This document shows, piece by piece, positions 34,324 to 41,308 of a stretch of 64,000 nucleotides of DNA. Location: positions 268,824-332,823 of the forward strand of contig NZ_JAFN01000001.1 of NCBI RefSeq assembly GCF_000526155.1, given 5' to 3'. Source of the stretch: Deferrisoma camini S3R1. GTDB lineage: Bacteria; Desulfobacterota; Deferrisomatia; Deferrisomatales; Deferrisomataceae. A model generated the notes under the pieces. It had not been told where the DNA came from. It saw only the letters and a list, made by a program, of their open reading frames with translations, and searched no databases. Position 1 is the first letter of the stretch; every line of letters starts with the position of its first letter. The translations under genes were made by a program, and so were the position numbers.

Positions 34324-34679
34324 GCCGCCCCCCTCCTTCGCCAGGCACATGCGTACACCACCAGGCTCACCCCCACCACCGCCAGATAGCCCACCAGAAC
34401 CCACGACCGGGGCAGGGGGGCGTACACCACCTGCTCGGCCAGGCGACCGAAAAAGGTTTCAGCGGGCCGCGCCGGGCCCCCTGGATTCCTCAAGGAGTGC
34501 TCGAGGAGGGTCAGGGGGCACAGCCGGCCTCCCAGGACGATCCAGGCGGCGAACGCGAGCCCCGCCAGGTGGGCCCACCGGACCCACGGCCACCGCCACC
34601 CCGGGATCGCTCCGAGCACCAGGAACCCCACCCATCCCAGGTGGACCCAGGTCACCGCGTCGGCGAGCCATGCAGCCAT
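34320..34679 (-). CDS. DUF2784 membrane protein
   Basis: A 119-aa protein with three or four membrane helices and the family core (VTWVHLGWVGFLVLG, GGRLCPLTLLE, AEQVVYAPLP). DUF2784 proteins are small membrane proteins of unknown role. It is translationally coupled to the exported pcm gene by a 4-bp overlap. Confidence 0.85.
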   Translation of the reverse strand: MAAWLADAVTWVHLGWVGFLVLGAIPGWRWPWVRWAHLAGLAFAAWIVLGGRLCPLTLLEHSLRNPGGPARPAETFFGRLAEQVVYAPLPRSWVLVGYLAVVGVSLVVYACAWRRRGAA

Positions 34680-34775
34680 CGGAGCCCTCCGCGCCCGGTT
34701 GGGAATACGCGCCGGGCCGCCGACACGAAGGAGGCCCAGGCGCCTCCGTCCAGTCTACCGTGCCGCAGCTCCCTG

Positions 34776-34955
34776 GGAAGCCCCATCAGGCCCCTGCGGG
34801 GCCGTATGGAGACTAGAGACTAGAAACTAGAGACTGGAGACTAGAAAAACCCCCGCGGTGATGCCAAAGAGGCGTGGCCGTGCTTGTAACGCTGGGAGAT
34901 CACGGATGTTTTTTTGGCTTCCTAGCCTTCTAGCCTCCAAAGCCTTCCAGCTTCC
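34776..34955 (+). repeat. Stem-loop, CTAG heptamer tract and CTAG octamer tract
   Basis: GGAAGCCCCATCAG and the hairpin GGCCCC-TGC-GGGGCC (34789-34803) are followed by a heptamer tract with CTAG/CTGG exactly at 34813, 34820, 34827, 34834 and 34841. A unique spacer comes next, then an 8-bp tract (CTAG at 34922 and 34930, degenerate to 34955). The same hairpin-heptamer-spacer-octamer order flanks the IS element at 43.3-44.9 kb. Nothing else is seen between the two convergent-looking units here. Confidence 0.85.
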
Positions 34956-34957
34956 TC

Positions 34958-35458
34958 TCAACGCCGTCGTAGGCGGCGGCGGATGTGGTCGCGCTGCCGG
35001 GGGGTGAGGTCGCGCCACCGCCGCAGCATGTCGAGGGTGCGGCGTCGCTCCGCCGGGGGCATCCGCATCAGGCGGTCGAGCCGACGGCGGTACTCCCGCC
35101 GTTTCTCCGGGGGTAGGCTCTGCCACCGTCGGAGCCGGCGGGCCAGGGCCCGGCGCTCCTCCGGCGACATGGCCCGGATCTTGTCGAGGTTGCGCCGGAT
35201 GAAGGCCCGCTGCTCCGGGCTCAGGGCCTTCCACCTCTTGTACCGGCGACGGATGCGCTTGCGTTCCTCGGGGCTGAGGCTCTTCCACCGGCGGTAGTTC
35301 CGAAGGGCCCGGGCCTTCTGCTCCGGGGTCAGGGCGTCCCACCGGGCCTTGAGGGGGGGCTCGGCCCCTGGCGCGGGCCGGGGCCGGACCAGCACCAGTC
35401 CGCCCAGGGCCGCCAGCCGGGCCAGGGCCTCCCGCCGCCCGATCCGTTCAGTCGCCAT
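34958..35458 (-). CDS. DUF3106 repeat protein, probably exported
   Basis: A 166-aa, extremely basic protein. A Tat-like or uncleaved N-terminal segment (RRE ALARLAALGGLVLV) precedes five tandem copies of a helical motif of about 20 residues with the consensus LSPEERRRIRRRYRRW. This is the DUF3106 pattern, related in style to the LTxxQ repeats of CpxP/Spy periplasmic chaperones. It is the last gene of an ECF sigma/anti-sigma unit, overlapping the small acidic gene by 11 bp, so it is likely the stress-induced output. Confidence 0.8.
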   Translation of the reverse strand: MATERIGRREALARLAALGGLVLVRPRPAPGAEPPLKARWDALTPEQKARALRNYRRWKSLSPEERKRIRRRYKRWKALSPEQRAFIRRNLDKIRAMSPEERRALARRLRRWQSLPPEKRREYRRRLDRLMRMPPAERRRTLDMLRRWRDLTPRQRDHIRRRLRRR

Positions 35459-35597
35459 CGGTCTCCTCCGCGTCGTCGGCCGCCTCCAGGGGCACGGCCT
35501 CGGCCTCGTCCATGGCCAGAAAGAAGTCCAGGTCCTTGAGGATCTCCTCGAGTTCCTCCGGCGTGGGCTCGGGGGAAGGGGTCGGGCTATCCGGCAT
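35448..35597 (-). CDS. Small acidic protein in the sigma-factor operon
   Basis: A 49-aa, strongly acidic protein (TPEELEEILKDLDFFLAMDE). It starts at 35597 inside the 3' end of the anti-sigma gene and ends inside the start of the DUF3106 gene, so it is translationally coupled to both. The C-terminal tail of the anti-sigma protein has the same kind of acidic Leu/Asp repeats, suggesting interaction with the Arg-rich DUF3106 protein. No family is recognised. Confidence 0.6.
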   Translation of the reverse strand: MPDSPTPSPEPTPEELEEILKDLDFFLAMDEAEAVPLEAADDAEETDGD

Positions 35598-36042
35598 CGT
35601 CCAGGGCCTCCAGGGCGTCGAGGACCTCGAGCAGGTCCAGGTTCTCGGCGAGGTCCAGGTTCTCCAGCACCTCCAGGTCCACCTCCGCGAAGTCGATCCC
35701 GGAGTCCTCGGGAAGGGCGGGTGGGGTTGGCCGCCGGAGCACCAGGAACGCCGCCCCTGCCGCGGCCACGGCACCCCCGGCCCAGGCCCAGGCCGCCCGT
35801 CGGGCCGGGATCCGACGGGTGGTCCGGGCGAACACCTCCTCGGCCAGCCCCCTGCGGGCGCGGTCCGGAACGGGTTCCGCCATCGCGGCGACCCGTCGGG
35901 AGAACGCCCGCGCCCCCTCCCACGCCTCCCGGCACCGGGGGCATTGCGCGAGATGCGCCTTCCACCCGGGATCCTCCCGGTCGCCCCACACCGCCTCGGT
36001 CAGGGCGTCCACATACTCGGGGCACGGTTGTGGTCGGCTCAT
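35587..36042 (-). CDS. Zinc-finger anti-sigma factor (zf-HC2-like)
   Basis: A 151-aa protein with an N-terminal Cys/His zinc finger (CPEYVDAL...HLAQCPRCREAWEG; His30, Cys34 and Cys37 of the HxxxCxxC motif), one membrane helix at about 88-103 (AWAGGAVAAAGAAFLV) and an acidic periplasmic tail with repeated LENLDLAENLDLLEVLDALEAL-type units. This is the layout of anti-sigma factors that hold ECF sigma factors. Its ATG overlaps the sigma stop (ATGA). Confidence 0.88.
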   Translation of the reverse strand: MSRPQPCPEYVDALTEAVWGDREDPGWKAHLAQCPRCREAWEGARAFSRRVAAMAEPVPDRARRGLAEEVFARTTRRIPARRAAWAWAGGAVAAAGAAFLVLRRPTPPALPEDSGIDFAEVDLEVLENLDLAENLDLLEVLDALEALDDAG

Positions 36043-36587
36043 CGGAACCCCTCGCTCCACTCGGCCAGTTGCTTCTGCAGGGCCTGGGTGGCCCGGAACA
36101 GGTGCGCCTTGACGGCCCCGGCGCTGATGCCTAGGGCCGCGGCTGTCTCCGCCACCGAGAGGCCGGCCAGGGCCCGCAGCCGGAACACCTCCTGCTGCCG
36201 GGCCGGCAGGGTCTTCAGCGCCCGAAGCAGGGCCCGGCGGAACGCTCCCTGCTGGGCCTCGTGCTCGGGCGAGGGGTCCGGTGCGGGCGCCTGGAGTTCG
36301 GGCGGTTCGTCCGGGTCCCCCTCGTCTTCCCGGCCGCGCCAGGGCAGCAGGAACGAGCGCACCTTGCGCCGCCGGAGCCGGTCCCGGCAGTGGTTCGTCA
36401 GGATGGGGTAGAACCACGTGGCCGGGTCCGCCTCGCCCCGGAAGGTGTGTCTGCGGCGGTACGCCTTGACCAGGGCCTCCTGCACGGCGTCCCGGGCCTC
36501 GTCCCAGTCGCCGAGGAACCCGTGGGCGAGCCGCAGGGCCTTGTCCTGCACCTCCAGGACCAATCGTTCGAACCGGGCGTCGTCCAT
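36039..36587 (-). CDS. ECF-family RNA polymerase sigma factor
   Basis: A 182-aa sigma-70 family group IV protein: region 2 (DWDEARDAVQEALVKAYRR...ATWFYPILTNHCRDRLRRRK) and region 4 (LKTLPARQQEVFRLRALAGLSVAETAAALGISAGAVKAHLFRA), with no region 3. The ATG at 36587 is preferred to a GTG six codons upstream. It is the first gene of a four-gene operon with its anti-sigma factor, a small acidic protein and a DUF3106 protein, which suggests an envelope or metal stress response. Confidence 0.95.
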   Translation of the reverse strand: MDDARFERLVLEVQDKALRLAHGFLGDWDEARDAVQEALVKAYRRRHTFRGEADPATWFYPILTNHCRDRLRRRKVRSFLLPWRGREDEGDPDEPPELQAPAPDPSPEHEAQQGAFRRALLRALKTLPARQQEVFRLRALAGLSVAETAAALGISAGAVKAHLFRATQALQKQLAEWSEGFR

Positions 36588-36682
36588 GCGTCGTCCGTGA
36601 TGCACCGGGAAGGGGCGGGCTTCCGGCCCATGCTATCCCTTGAGACGGACTTGGACCAGGAGGGGTTTACGTGTGCGGGGGT

Positions 36683-37043
36683 CAGAACTCAGTGGACAGC
36701 AGCCAGCCCCGGGTAGTCCGCGAGACAGCTTCAAGGTCCATCGGCGATGGGAGCATCGGCTGAGACCGAGTTGCATTCAAATTGGCCCCCTGCCCGGAGG
36801 GGCAAGGGGCCTGTCGGAGAGCCGGGCGCGGCCGTATCAGGGGCCAGAGTTCAGAAGGCGGTAAACAGGAGAACTGCAGGAGCGGTTCCCCCTGTCTTCT
36901 GTCCACCGACTCCTGATTCCTGAAAGGCAGATCCCTTGCCCCGCCCCCGGATCCGTATACGTATGGATGGCAACTTGGTATGAGTGCCGGATGCGGCGAC
37001 TGTCGGAGCCACGCCCGGCGCTCCACCAGCCCCCATGCCCCGC
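36683..37043 (+). repeat. Heptamer tracts inside an inverted MITE-like pair
   Basis: CAG at 36683, 36690, 36697 and 36704 (7-bp period). An inverted pair of MITE ends: GGAGGGGCAAGGGGCC (from 36796) and the complementary-type end at about 37005-37043 (GGAGCCACGCCCGGCGCTCC...CATGCCCCGCC). Between them are CAG units at 36845, 36852, 36866 and CTG units at 36892, 36899, 36913, 36920, all in one 7-bp phase per arm. Only repeats are seen between the sigma gene and 37068; the sigma operon promoter must lie within them. Confidence 0.75.
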
Positions 37044-37067
37044 CGAGGGTTGGGCGACAACTCGGAA

Positions 37068-37125
37068 GCCGCCCAACGGGCCGAAGGCCCCAAAACCAAC
37101 GACCAGCGACCAACGACCGAAGTTC
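37068..37125 (+). repeat. Composite octamer-hairpin-heptamer repeat at the 3' end of the HD gene
   Basis: GCCGCCCA (37068-37075), ACGGGCCGAAGGCCC with the same stem-loop (to 37090), heptamers CAAAACC, AACGACC, AGCGACC, AACGACC, then GAAGTTC (37119-37125). The TGA stop of the convergent nuclease gene overlaps the conserved tail. Confidence 0.8.
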
Positions 37126-38254
37126 AGAACAGGGTGGTCTGACGGGCGGACTTGGGGGAAGGCGCGGTCGGCCCGGCCTCGGCCTCCTCGGTGGGCTCGT
37201 CCTGGTCGTTCGATGCCCGGAGCATCTGTTGCTCGATCTCCTGCATCGACGGTACCGCCGGGGGCTGGGTCTCGAAGGCTGGGGTCCGTTGGAGCTGGGT
37301 TTCCCCGCCCCGCCAGAACCCGGTCCACTGACCGGGCGCGACCCCCTCCTGATCGATCCAGGACAGGGCGCCGCCCACCCGCGCATCCAGCAGGTCGAGG
37401 TGGTGGAGAACCAGGGCCTCCAGGGTCTGGGGCTTCACCGGCGAGCCCCAGTCCGCCCGCTCGTGGTGGGCCAGCACAAGGTGCATGAGGTGGAGCCTCA
37501 GATCCTCGGGAAACCCCGGGATCTCCCGGGTGCGTCGGTCGATCTCGGCCACGCCAAGGCCGATGTGACCCACCAGCCGGCCCGCGTCCGTGTACTCGCC
37601 GCTCACGTCCTCGAACTCGTGGATCTTGGCCACGTCGTGGAGAAACGCACCGGCCACCAGCAGGTCGCGGTTCAGCCCGGCGCCGTACACCCCGGCCACC
37701 GCCCGGACCAGATCGAGCACGGTGGCCGTGTGCTCCAGGAGCCCCCCGGCGTACGCGTGATGCATGGACTTGGCGGCGCGCGACTCCTCGAACACCCTGC
37801 GGAACGCCGGGTCATCCAGATAGGCCCGGACCAGCTGCCGCAGGGCCGGGTGGCCGATCTCGGCCACGGCCGCCTCCACCCGCTTCCAGCAGGCTGCCAC
37901 GGTGTCGCGGTCCAGACCGGGCCGGAGGTCGGCCATGTCCACCTGCGCCCGCTCGTCCTCGTCCAGGCGCCGGAGCCACGTGACGTGGAGCTGGGGCCGG
38001 CCCCGATGGGTCCGGAGCCGGGCGCTCACCTCCACCACGTCTCCGGGGGTGGCCGCCTTCTCGTAGAGCTCCACGTCCTGCCACACGAACCCCTCGATGG
38101 CGCCGGTGCGGTCCTCGAGGGTGAGGCGCAGGTACCGGTCGCCCCGCGAGCTCACCGCGCTCGACAGGGCTCCCAGCCGGAACAGGTCCACGAACTCCAC
38201 CTCCGAGTCCCGGTGCTGGCGGAGGCTCTTCACGGTGCGGTTCTTCTGGGGCAA
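37124..38254 (-). CDS. HD-domain 3'-5' exoribonuclease (YhaM-like: OB fold + HD)
   Basis: Residues 15-110 form an OB-fold nucleic-acid-binding domain (DRYLRLTLEDRTGAIEGFVW). Residues 160-300 form an HD domain: His in KSMHHAYAGGLLEHT, HD in GAFLHDVAKIHEF, then HIGLG and HLVLAHHERADWGSPVKP. OB plus HD in this order is YhaM. A TTG start at 38254 is chosen since GGAGGAG lies 5 nt before it; no ATG fits. The protein is 376 aa. The C-terminal about 60 residues are acidic and disordered, and the last codons run into the repeat. Confidence 0.85.
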   Translation of the reverse strand: MPQKNRTVKSLRQHRDSEVEFVDLFRLGALSSAVSSRGDRYLRLTLEDRTGAIEGFVWQDVELYEKAATPGDVVEVSARLRTHRGRPQLHVTWLRRLDEDERAQVDMADLRPGLDRDTVAACWKRVEAAVAEIGHPALRQLVRAYLDDPAFRRVFEESRAAKSMHHAYAGGLLEHTATVLDLVRAVAGVYGAGLNRDLLVAGAFLHDVAKIHEFEDVSGEYTDAGRLVGHIGLGVAEIDRRTREIPGFPEDLRLHLMHLVLAHHERADWGSPVKPQTLEALVLHHLDLLDARVGGALSWIDQEGVAPGQWTGFWRGGETQLQRTPAFETQPPAVPSMQEIEQQMLRASNDQDEPTEEAEAGPTAPSPKSARQTTLF

Positions 38255-38363
38255 CGGATCTCCTCCTCGGCAGGCTGCCGCCCCCCTCACACACGGCCGA
38301 GGGGCCAAGCGTAGCAGGGGAGCCGGGCCCGATGCCAGGCCCCCGCGACAGCCGGCAGCGGCA

Positions 38364-38393
38364 AAGAAAAAAGGAGGGCCGAAGCCCTCCTTT
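38364..38393 (-). terminator. Intrinsic terminator of the tetraheme cytochrome gene
   Basis: On the minus strand, GGAGGGC-TTCG-GCCCTCC followed by TTTTTTCTTT, about 30 bp after the cytochrome stop. A textbook rho-independent terminator. Confidence 0.92.
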
Positions 38394-38423
38394 GGGGTGC
38401 CATGCTTTCCGGTCGGGCCGGGT

Positions 38424-38909
38424 CTACTTTTTCTTGGACGGGGCCTTGGCGAAGGCGCCCTTGTCCACCTTGTCGCCGTGGCAGATGGCGCAGAACTTGC
38501 CCAGCTCGCTGCCCTTGGCCACGGTGCCCCTCAGGTACTTGTAGTTGGGGTTCGAGGGGTGGGGGTTGTGGCAGCTGGTGCACCCCAGGGTGCCGTCCTT
38601 GCGGAGGAGATCGGCCGGCACCTTCACCTTCTTGGGCTTCATGCCCACGGGGTGGGTCTGGGCCAGGTGGATCGGGATGATACCCTCGTCCTCGTTGTGG
38701 CAGCCGAGGCACAGGGCGGCGTCGTCCGCGGCGTTCTTGCCGGTGGCAGGGTTCTTCTCCGCCGTATTGGGGGCCACGGCCAGGATCGCCCGGCCCTTGG
38801 CGTAGTGGATGGAGTGGCACTCCACGCAGTTCGGGTCGTGGGGACCGTAGGCCCAGGCAGCCGGAGCGGCCAGAACCACGGCGACAGCGGCGACGAGCAG
38901 CTTTCTCAT
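38424..38909 (-). CDS. Periplasmic tetraheme cytochrome c (doubled-CXXCH type)
   Basis: A 161-aa protein with a signal peptide (MRKLLVAAVAVVLAAPAAWA) and four CXXCH sites: CVECH, CLGCH, CTSCH and CAICH. Distal His are available in HDPNCVECHSIH, THPVG and HNPHPSNP. It resembles the doubled-CXXCH cytochromes and would carry electrons in the periplasm. GAGGAG precedes the ATG. Monocistronic, with its own terminator. A possible soluble partner of the large cytochrome locus 11 kb away. Confidence 0.92.
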   Translation of the reverse strand: MRKLLVAAVAVVLAAPAAWAYGPHDPNCVECHSIHYAKGRAILAVAPNTAEKNPATGKNAADDAALCLGCHNEDEGIIPIHLAQTHPVGMKPKKVKVPADLLRKDGTLGCTSCHNPHPSNPNYKYLRGTVAKGSELGKFCAICHGDKVDKGAFAKAPSKKK

Positions 38910-39229
38910 GGCTTCTCCTCCTTTTGTGGGGATCGCGGCAGGCCCCATGGAAACGAACCACACGGAACACGCCCCCCAGGGCGGCCGGTACGCTACCCGA
39001 TCGATTCCCGAGGTGTCAAGCGAGAAAAGGCCTCCACCGAGGCGTCCTACGAAAACGCAGGCCCGAGGCTTCGGCCGCCTCGTCCCCAAGCCGCCCGTGC
39101 GATTGCCGACCCGCGTGACCACCCAGGTCCGGCCCCCTCCCGAAATCCGGCCGCCGCCTTTCGAGCAGGTGATGGAGCGGGCCTCTCTGTTTTCCTGTGG
39201 GCTTTCATGGACTTCGACTTGTCCGTCGC
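38910..39229. other. Intergenic region without recognised features
   Basis: Divergent spacer between the tetraheme cytochrome and the 123-aa membrane protein. GC-rich open frames here have no protein-like character. The promoter of the cytochrome should lie in 38925-39050, but I see no clear hexamers. Composition turns A/T-rich after about 39190. Confidence 0.4.
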
Positions 39230-39253
39230 TATGAAAAAAGACACGTTTTCATA
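39230..39253. promoter_or_regulatory. Perfect inverted repeat TATGAAAA-N8-TTTTCATA
   Basis: Two perfect 8-bp arms with 8-bp spacing, 41 bp upstream of the -35 hexamer of the promoter at 39295. It is in the most A/T-rich stretch of the window and is operator-like. No regulator is assigned. Confidence 0.45.
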
Positions 39254-39294
39254 AAAAAGTATCGTCTGCAATGAGGTTTTTTGTGTAATATCGC

Positions 39295-39322
39295 TTGACA
39301 GTTGCTGTTTGGGTGCTAGTAT
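39295..39322 (+). promoter_or_regulatory. Sigma-70-type promoter with extended -10
   Basis: TTGACA at 39295-39300, a 16-bp spacer, and TG-C-TAGTAT (39314-39322), an extended -10. It is preceded by an A/T-rich region, and transcription would start near 39329. It is the clearest housekeeping-type promoter in the window. Confidence 0.75.
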
Positions 39323-39346
39323 GTACGGCAGCATAGAGCCGATAAC

Positions 39347-39389
39347 GGGGAGACCTCGGGGAGCGTTGGTTCAGCGTCTCCCTTTTTTT
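39347..39389 (+). terminator. Intrinsic terminator in the leader (attenuator or end of a short RNA)
   Basis: GGGAGAC (39348-39354) pairs with GTCTCCC (39376-39382), followed by seven T. It lies about 20 nt after the predicted start and 90 nt before the next ATG. Either most transcripts end here as an RNA of about 60 nt, or the hairpin is a conditional attenuator. The leader has no match I recognise to a known riboswitch class. Confidence 0.7.
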
Positions 39390-39479
39390 GTGGCTGCACG
39401 AAGGGCGGCAGGCCGGCCTTTGCAGTCTTTGTTTTCTTGTTTGTTTCTGTCAACGACCACCCCGCCAGGAGGCGACCAA

Positions 39480-39851
39480 ATGGATTGGAAGGAAAACGAA
39501 CGAACTGATTGGAAGGGAAAGGCAAAGCTTTGTTTGTGGGGCGCCGTGGGTGGGGCGATCGCCGTGTCGATCATCGGCTTCGGGGTCGGTGGTTGGGTAA
39601 GGGGTGCAACCGCGGAGAAGATGGCCAGGGACATGGCCGACACCGCTGTTGCCGACAGCCTGGCGCCCATCTGCGTCGCCCAGTTCCTCCAGGACCCGGA
39701 CAAGGACGAGCGCCTCGAGGACATGAAGAAGTTGGAGCTGTGGGGAAGGGCCGAGTTCGTGAAGAATCAGGGGTGGGCCACCATGCCCGGTTCGGACGAG
39801 TCGTCCTACACCGTCGCGGACAAGTGCGCGAGGCTGCTCGCTCAGCTCTGA
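39480..39851 (+). CDS. Small single-pass membrane protein, unknown function
   Basis: A 123-aa protein. A charged N-terminus (DWKENERTDWKGKAK) is followed by one membrane helix (AVGGAIAVSIIGFGVGGWV) and a soluble domain with APICVAQFLQDPDKDERL and KNQGWATMPG. Similar unannotated proteins occur across Proteobacteria; I know no function. The ATG at 39480 is chosen for the AGGAGG ribosome site 6 nt upstream. It has its own strong promoter and a leader terminator, so its expression is likely conditional. Confidence 0.7.
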   Translation: MDWKENERTDWKGKAKLCLWGAVGGAIAVSIIGFGVGGWVRGATAEKMARDMADTAVADSLAPICVAQFLQDPDKDERLEDMKKLELWGRAEFVKNQGWATMPGSDESSYTVADKCARLLAQL

Positions 39852-39910
39852 GATCCTCCCCCCTTCCGCCAGCGCGGCCTCGCAGACGGGCGGCGGAGGT
39901 TCCCGGGCGA

Positions 39911-39942
39911 AAGAGAGGGCCCCGAAAGGGGCCCTCGTTGTG
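39911..39942. terminator. GAAA-tetraloop hairpin, probable terminator
   Basis: Perfect 9-bp stem GAGGGCCCC-GAAA-GGGGCCCTC (39915-39936). T-rich flanks are weak on the plus strand (GTTGTG) and better on the minus strand (TCTCTTTC). It could serve the small membrane protein gene or the minus-strand desaturase unit. Confidence 0.55.
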
Positions 39943-39966
39943 CCTGGAGTGTCTGCTGCACAGCGA

Positions 39967-40050
39967 TCACGCCCCTTCGAGCTCGTCCCAGGTGGTGTGA
40001 ACGGTGAAGTCCGTGGCCCCGTCTCCATCTTTGTCCACGAGCAGGTCCAC
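39967..40050 (-). pseudogene. Possible gene remnant with EF-hand-like DKDGDG motif
   Basis: One minus-strand frame encodes about 28 residues ending in TGA at 39967, with DKDGDGATDF (an EF-hand/dockerin-style calcium loop) and strongly GC-biased third positions. It begins near the stop of the desaturase gene and has no convincing start. It may be the tail of a decayed gene, or chance. Confidence 0.3.
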
Positions 40051-40057
40051 GAGCTTC

Positions 40058-41107
40058 CTACGCCCCCAGGTCGTCCAGTAGGGGCGGGAAGCCCACGAGC
40101 CGCTGGTGCTCCTCGTCCCAGAGCTTGAGCCGGGGAGTGCGGAGGCTGTCGCGGAGGGTCAGGGGTTTCTTGGAGCGCAGTTCCGGCACGGCCTCGTAGC
40201 AGGCCTTCAGGCGGTAGTTGGGGATGCGGGGCCGCAGGTGGTGGATGAAGTGGTAGCCGATGTTCCCGGAGAACCATCGGAGCACGGGCGGCAGGTCGTA
40301 GAACGAGCTCCCGTCGAACGCGGCCCGCAGGGGGTTCCAGTCGCGCCGCCGGGCCCAGTACACGCCCTCGAACTGGTGCTGCACGTAGAACAGCCACACC
40401 CCGCCCACCCCGGCGAGCCAAAGCACCGGCACCTGGATGAGCAGGTAGGTCCGAAGCCCGATCGTGGCCGCGGCCGCGGCCGCGATGCCGGCGATGAGGG
40501 CGTTGGTGATCCACACGCTGCGCCGGGCCCTGCGGCTCACGGCCCGGCTCGGCCAGCGCTGACGGACCAGGAAGTGGAACAGCGGTCCCACCCCGAACAG
40601 GATCAGGGGGTTGCGGTAGAGCCGGTACCGGAGCCGCGCGGCCCGGGGGGCGCTCCGATACTCCTCAAGGGTCAAGGTGGTGATGTCGCCCACGCCCCGG
40701 GCGTCGAGGTTGGCGTAGGTGCCGTGGTGCTTGAGGTGGGTGAACCGCCAGTCCTCCAGCGGGGTGAACGCCAGGGCGCCGCACACGTAGCCCAGCACCG
40801 TGTTGGCCGCCTTGGAGCCGAAGAACGAGTCGTGCGCGCAGTCGTGGAACAGGATGAACAGCCGCACCAGGAGCCCGGCCGTCGGCACGGCCAGCAGCAG
40901 GGTCACGACATAGGAGTAGCCCCCCTGGACGGAGCGGATCATCAGAGCCCACAGGGCCAGGTAGGGGATCAAGGTGTTGGCCACCTGCCACGTCGCGACC
41001 CAGGGGTCGGGCCGCTCGAACCGCTTGAGGGCGCGGTACCAGGGGGGCCACCGAAACGGGCCCGTGGAAGAAGGGGGCAGGGGCGTGGCTTGGTTCCGAC
41101 CGCTCAT
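40058..41107 (-). CDS. Membrane fatty acid desaturase (delta-12/omega-6-like)
   Basis: A di-iron, oxygen-dependent acyl desaturase, 349 aa. Three His boxes: HDCAHD (about 103-108), HLKHH (about 139-143) and HFIHH near residue 290. Four to six membrane helices surround them. AAGGAG lies 8 nt before the ATG at 41107. Its presence implies at least occasional oxygen exposure, of interest in an organism otherwise full of anaerobic enzymes. It is divergent from acetoacetyl-CoA synthetase across a 200-bp region. Confidence 0.92.
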   Translation of the reverse strand: MSGRNQATPLPPSSTGPFRWPPWYRALKRFERPDPWVATWQVANTLIPYLALWALMIRSVQGGYSYVVTLLLAVPTAGLLVRLFILFHDCAHDSFFGSKAANTVLGYVCGALAFTPLEDWRFTHLKHHGTYANLDARGVGDITTLTLEEYRSAPRAARLRYRLYRNPLILFGVGPLFHFLVRQRWPSRAVSRRARRSVWITNALIAGIAAAAAATIGLRTYLLIQVPVLWLAGVGGVWLFYVQHQFEGVYWARRRDWNPLRAAFDGSSFYDLPPVLRWFSGNIGYHFIHHLRPRIPNYRLKACYEAVPELRSKKPLTLRDSLRTPRLKLWDEEHQRLVGFPPLLDDLGA

Positions 41108-41308
41108 GCCGCATGCTCCTTCTTGCGTCCCAACGTGCCAGCCGTCCACTTCGATAGCGCCGGGCCGGAGCGTTGTCAACGGGAAGGCGCCGGGGGAGAT
41201 CCTTTCCCCCTTGCTACCGGCCGGGGGTTTGGTTATCGTCAAACTTCGTTTACCATGATCCGATCCTTCGGACCCTGATCCCTGCCCCCGAACAGGAGGA
41301 ACCCCGCC

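Noticed and set aside
34808-34955. CTAG tracts as a CRISPR array
   Set aside because: The units are 7-8 bp with no unique spacers between them and no cas genes; this is simple tandem repetition.
38908-39234. A 108-residue frame upstream of the small membrane protein
   Set aside because: Starts on the ribosome site of the divergent cytochrome gene and has no protein-like pattern.
39329-39479. A c-di-GMP, fluoride or guanidine riboswitch in the leader
   Set aside because: The conserved cores of these classes are not present; only a terminator hairpin and a GGC/GCC mini-stem are seen.
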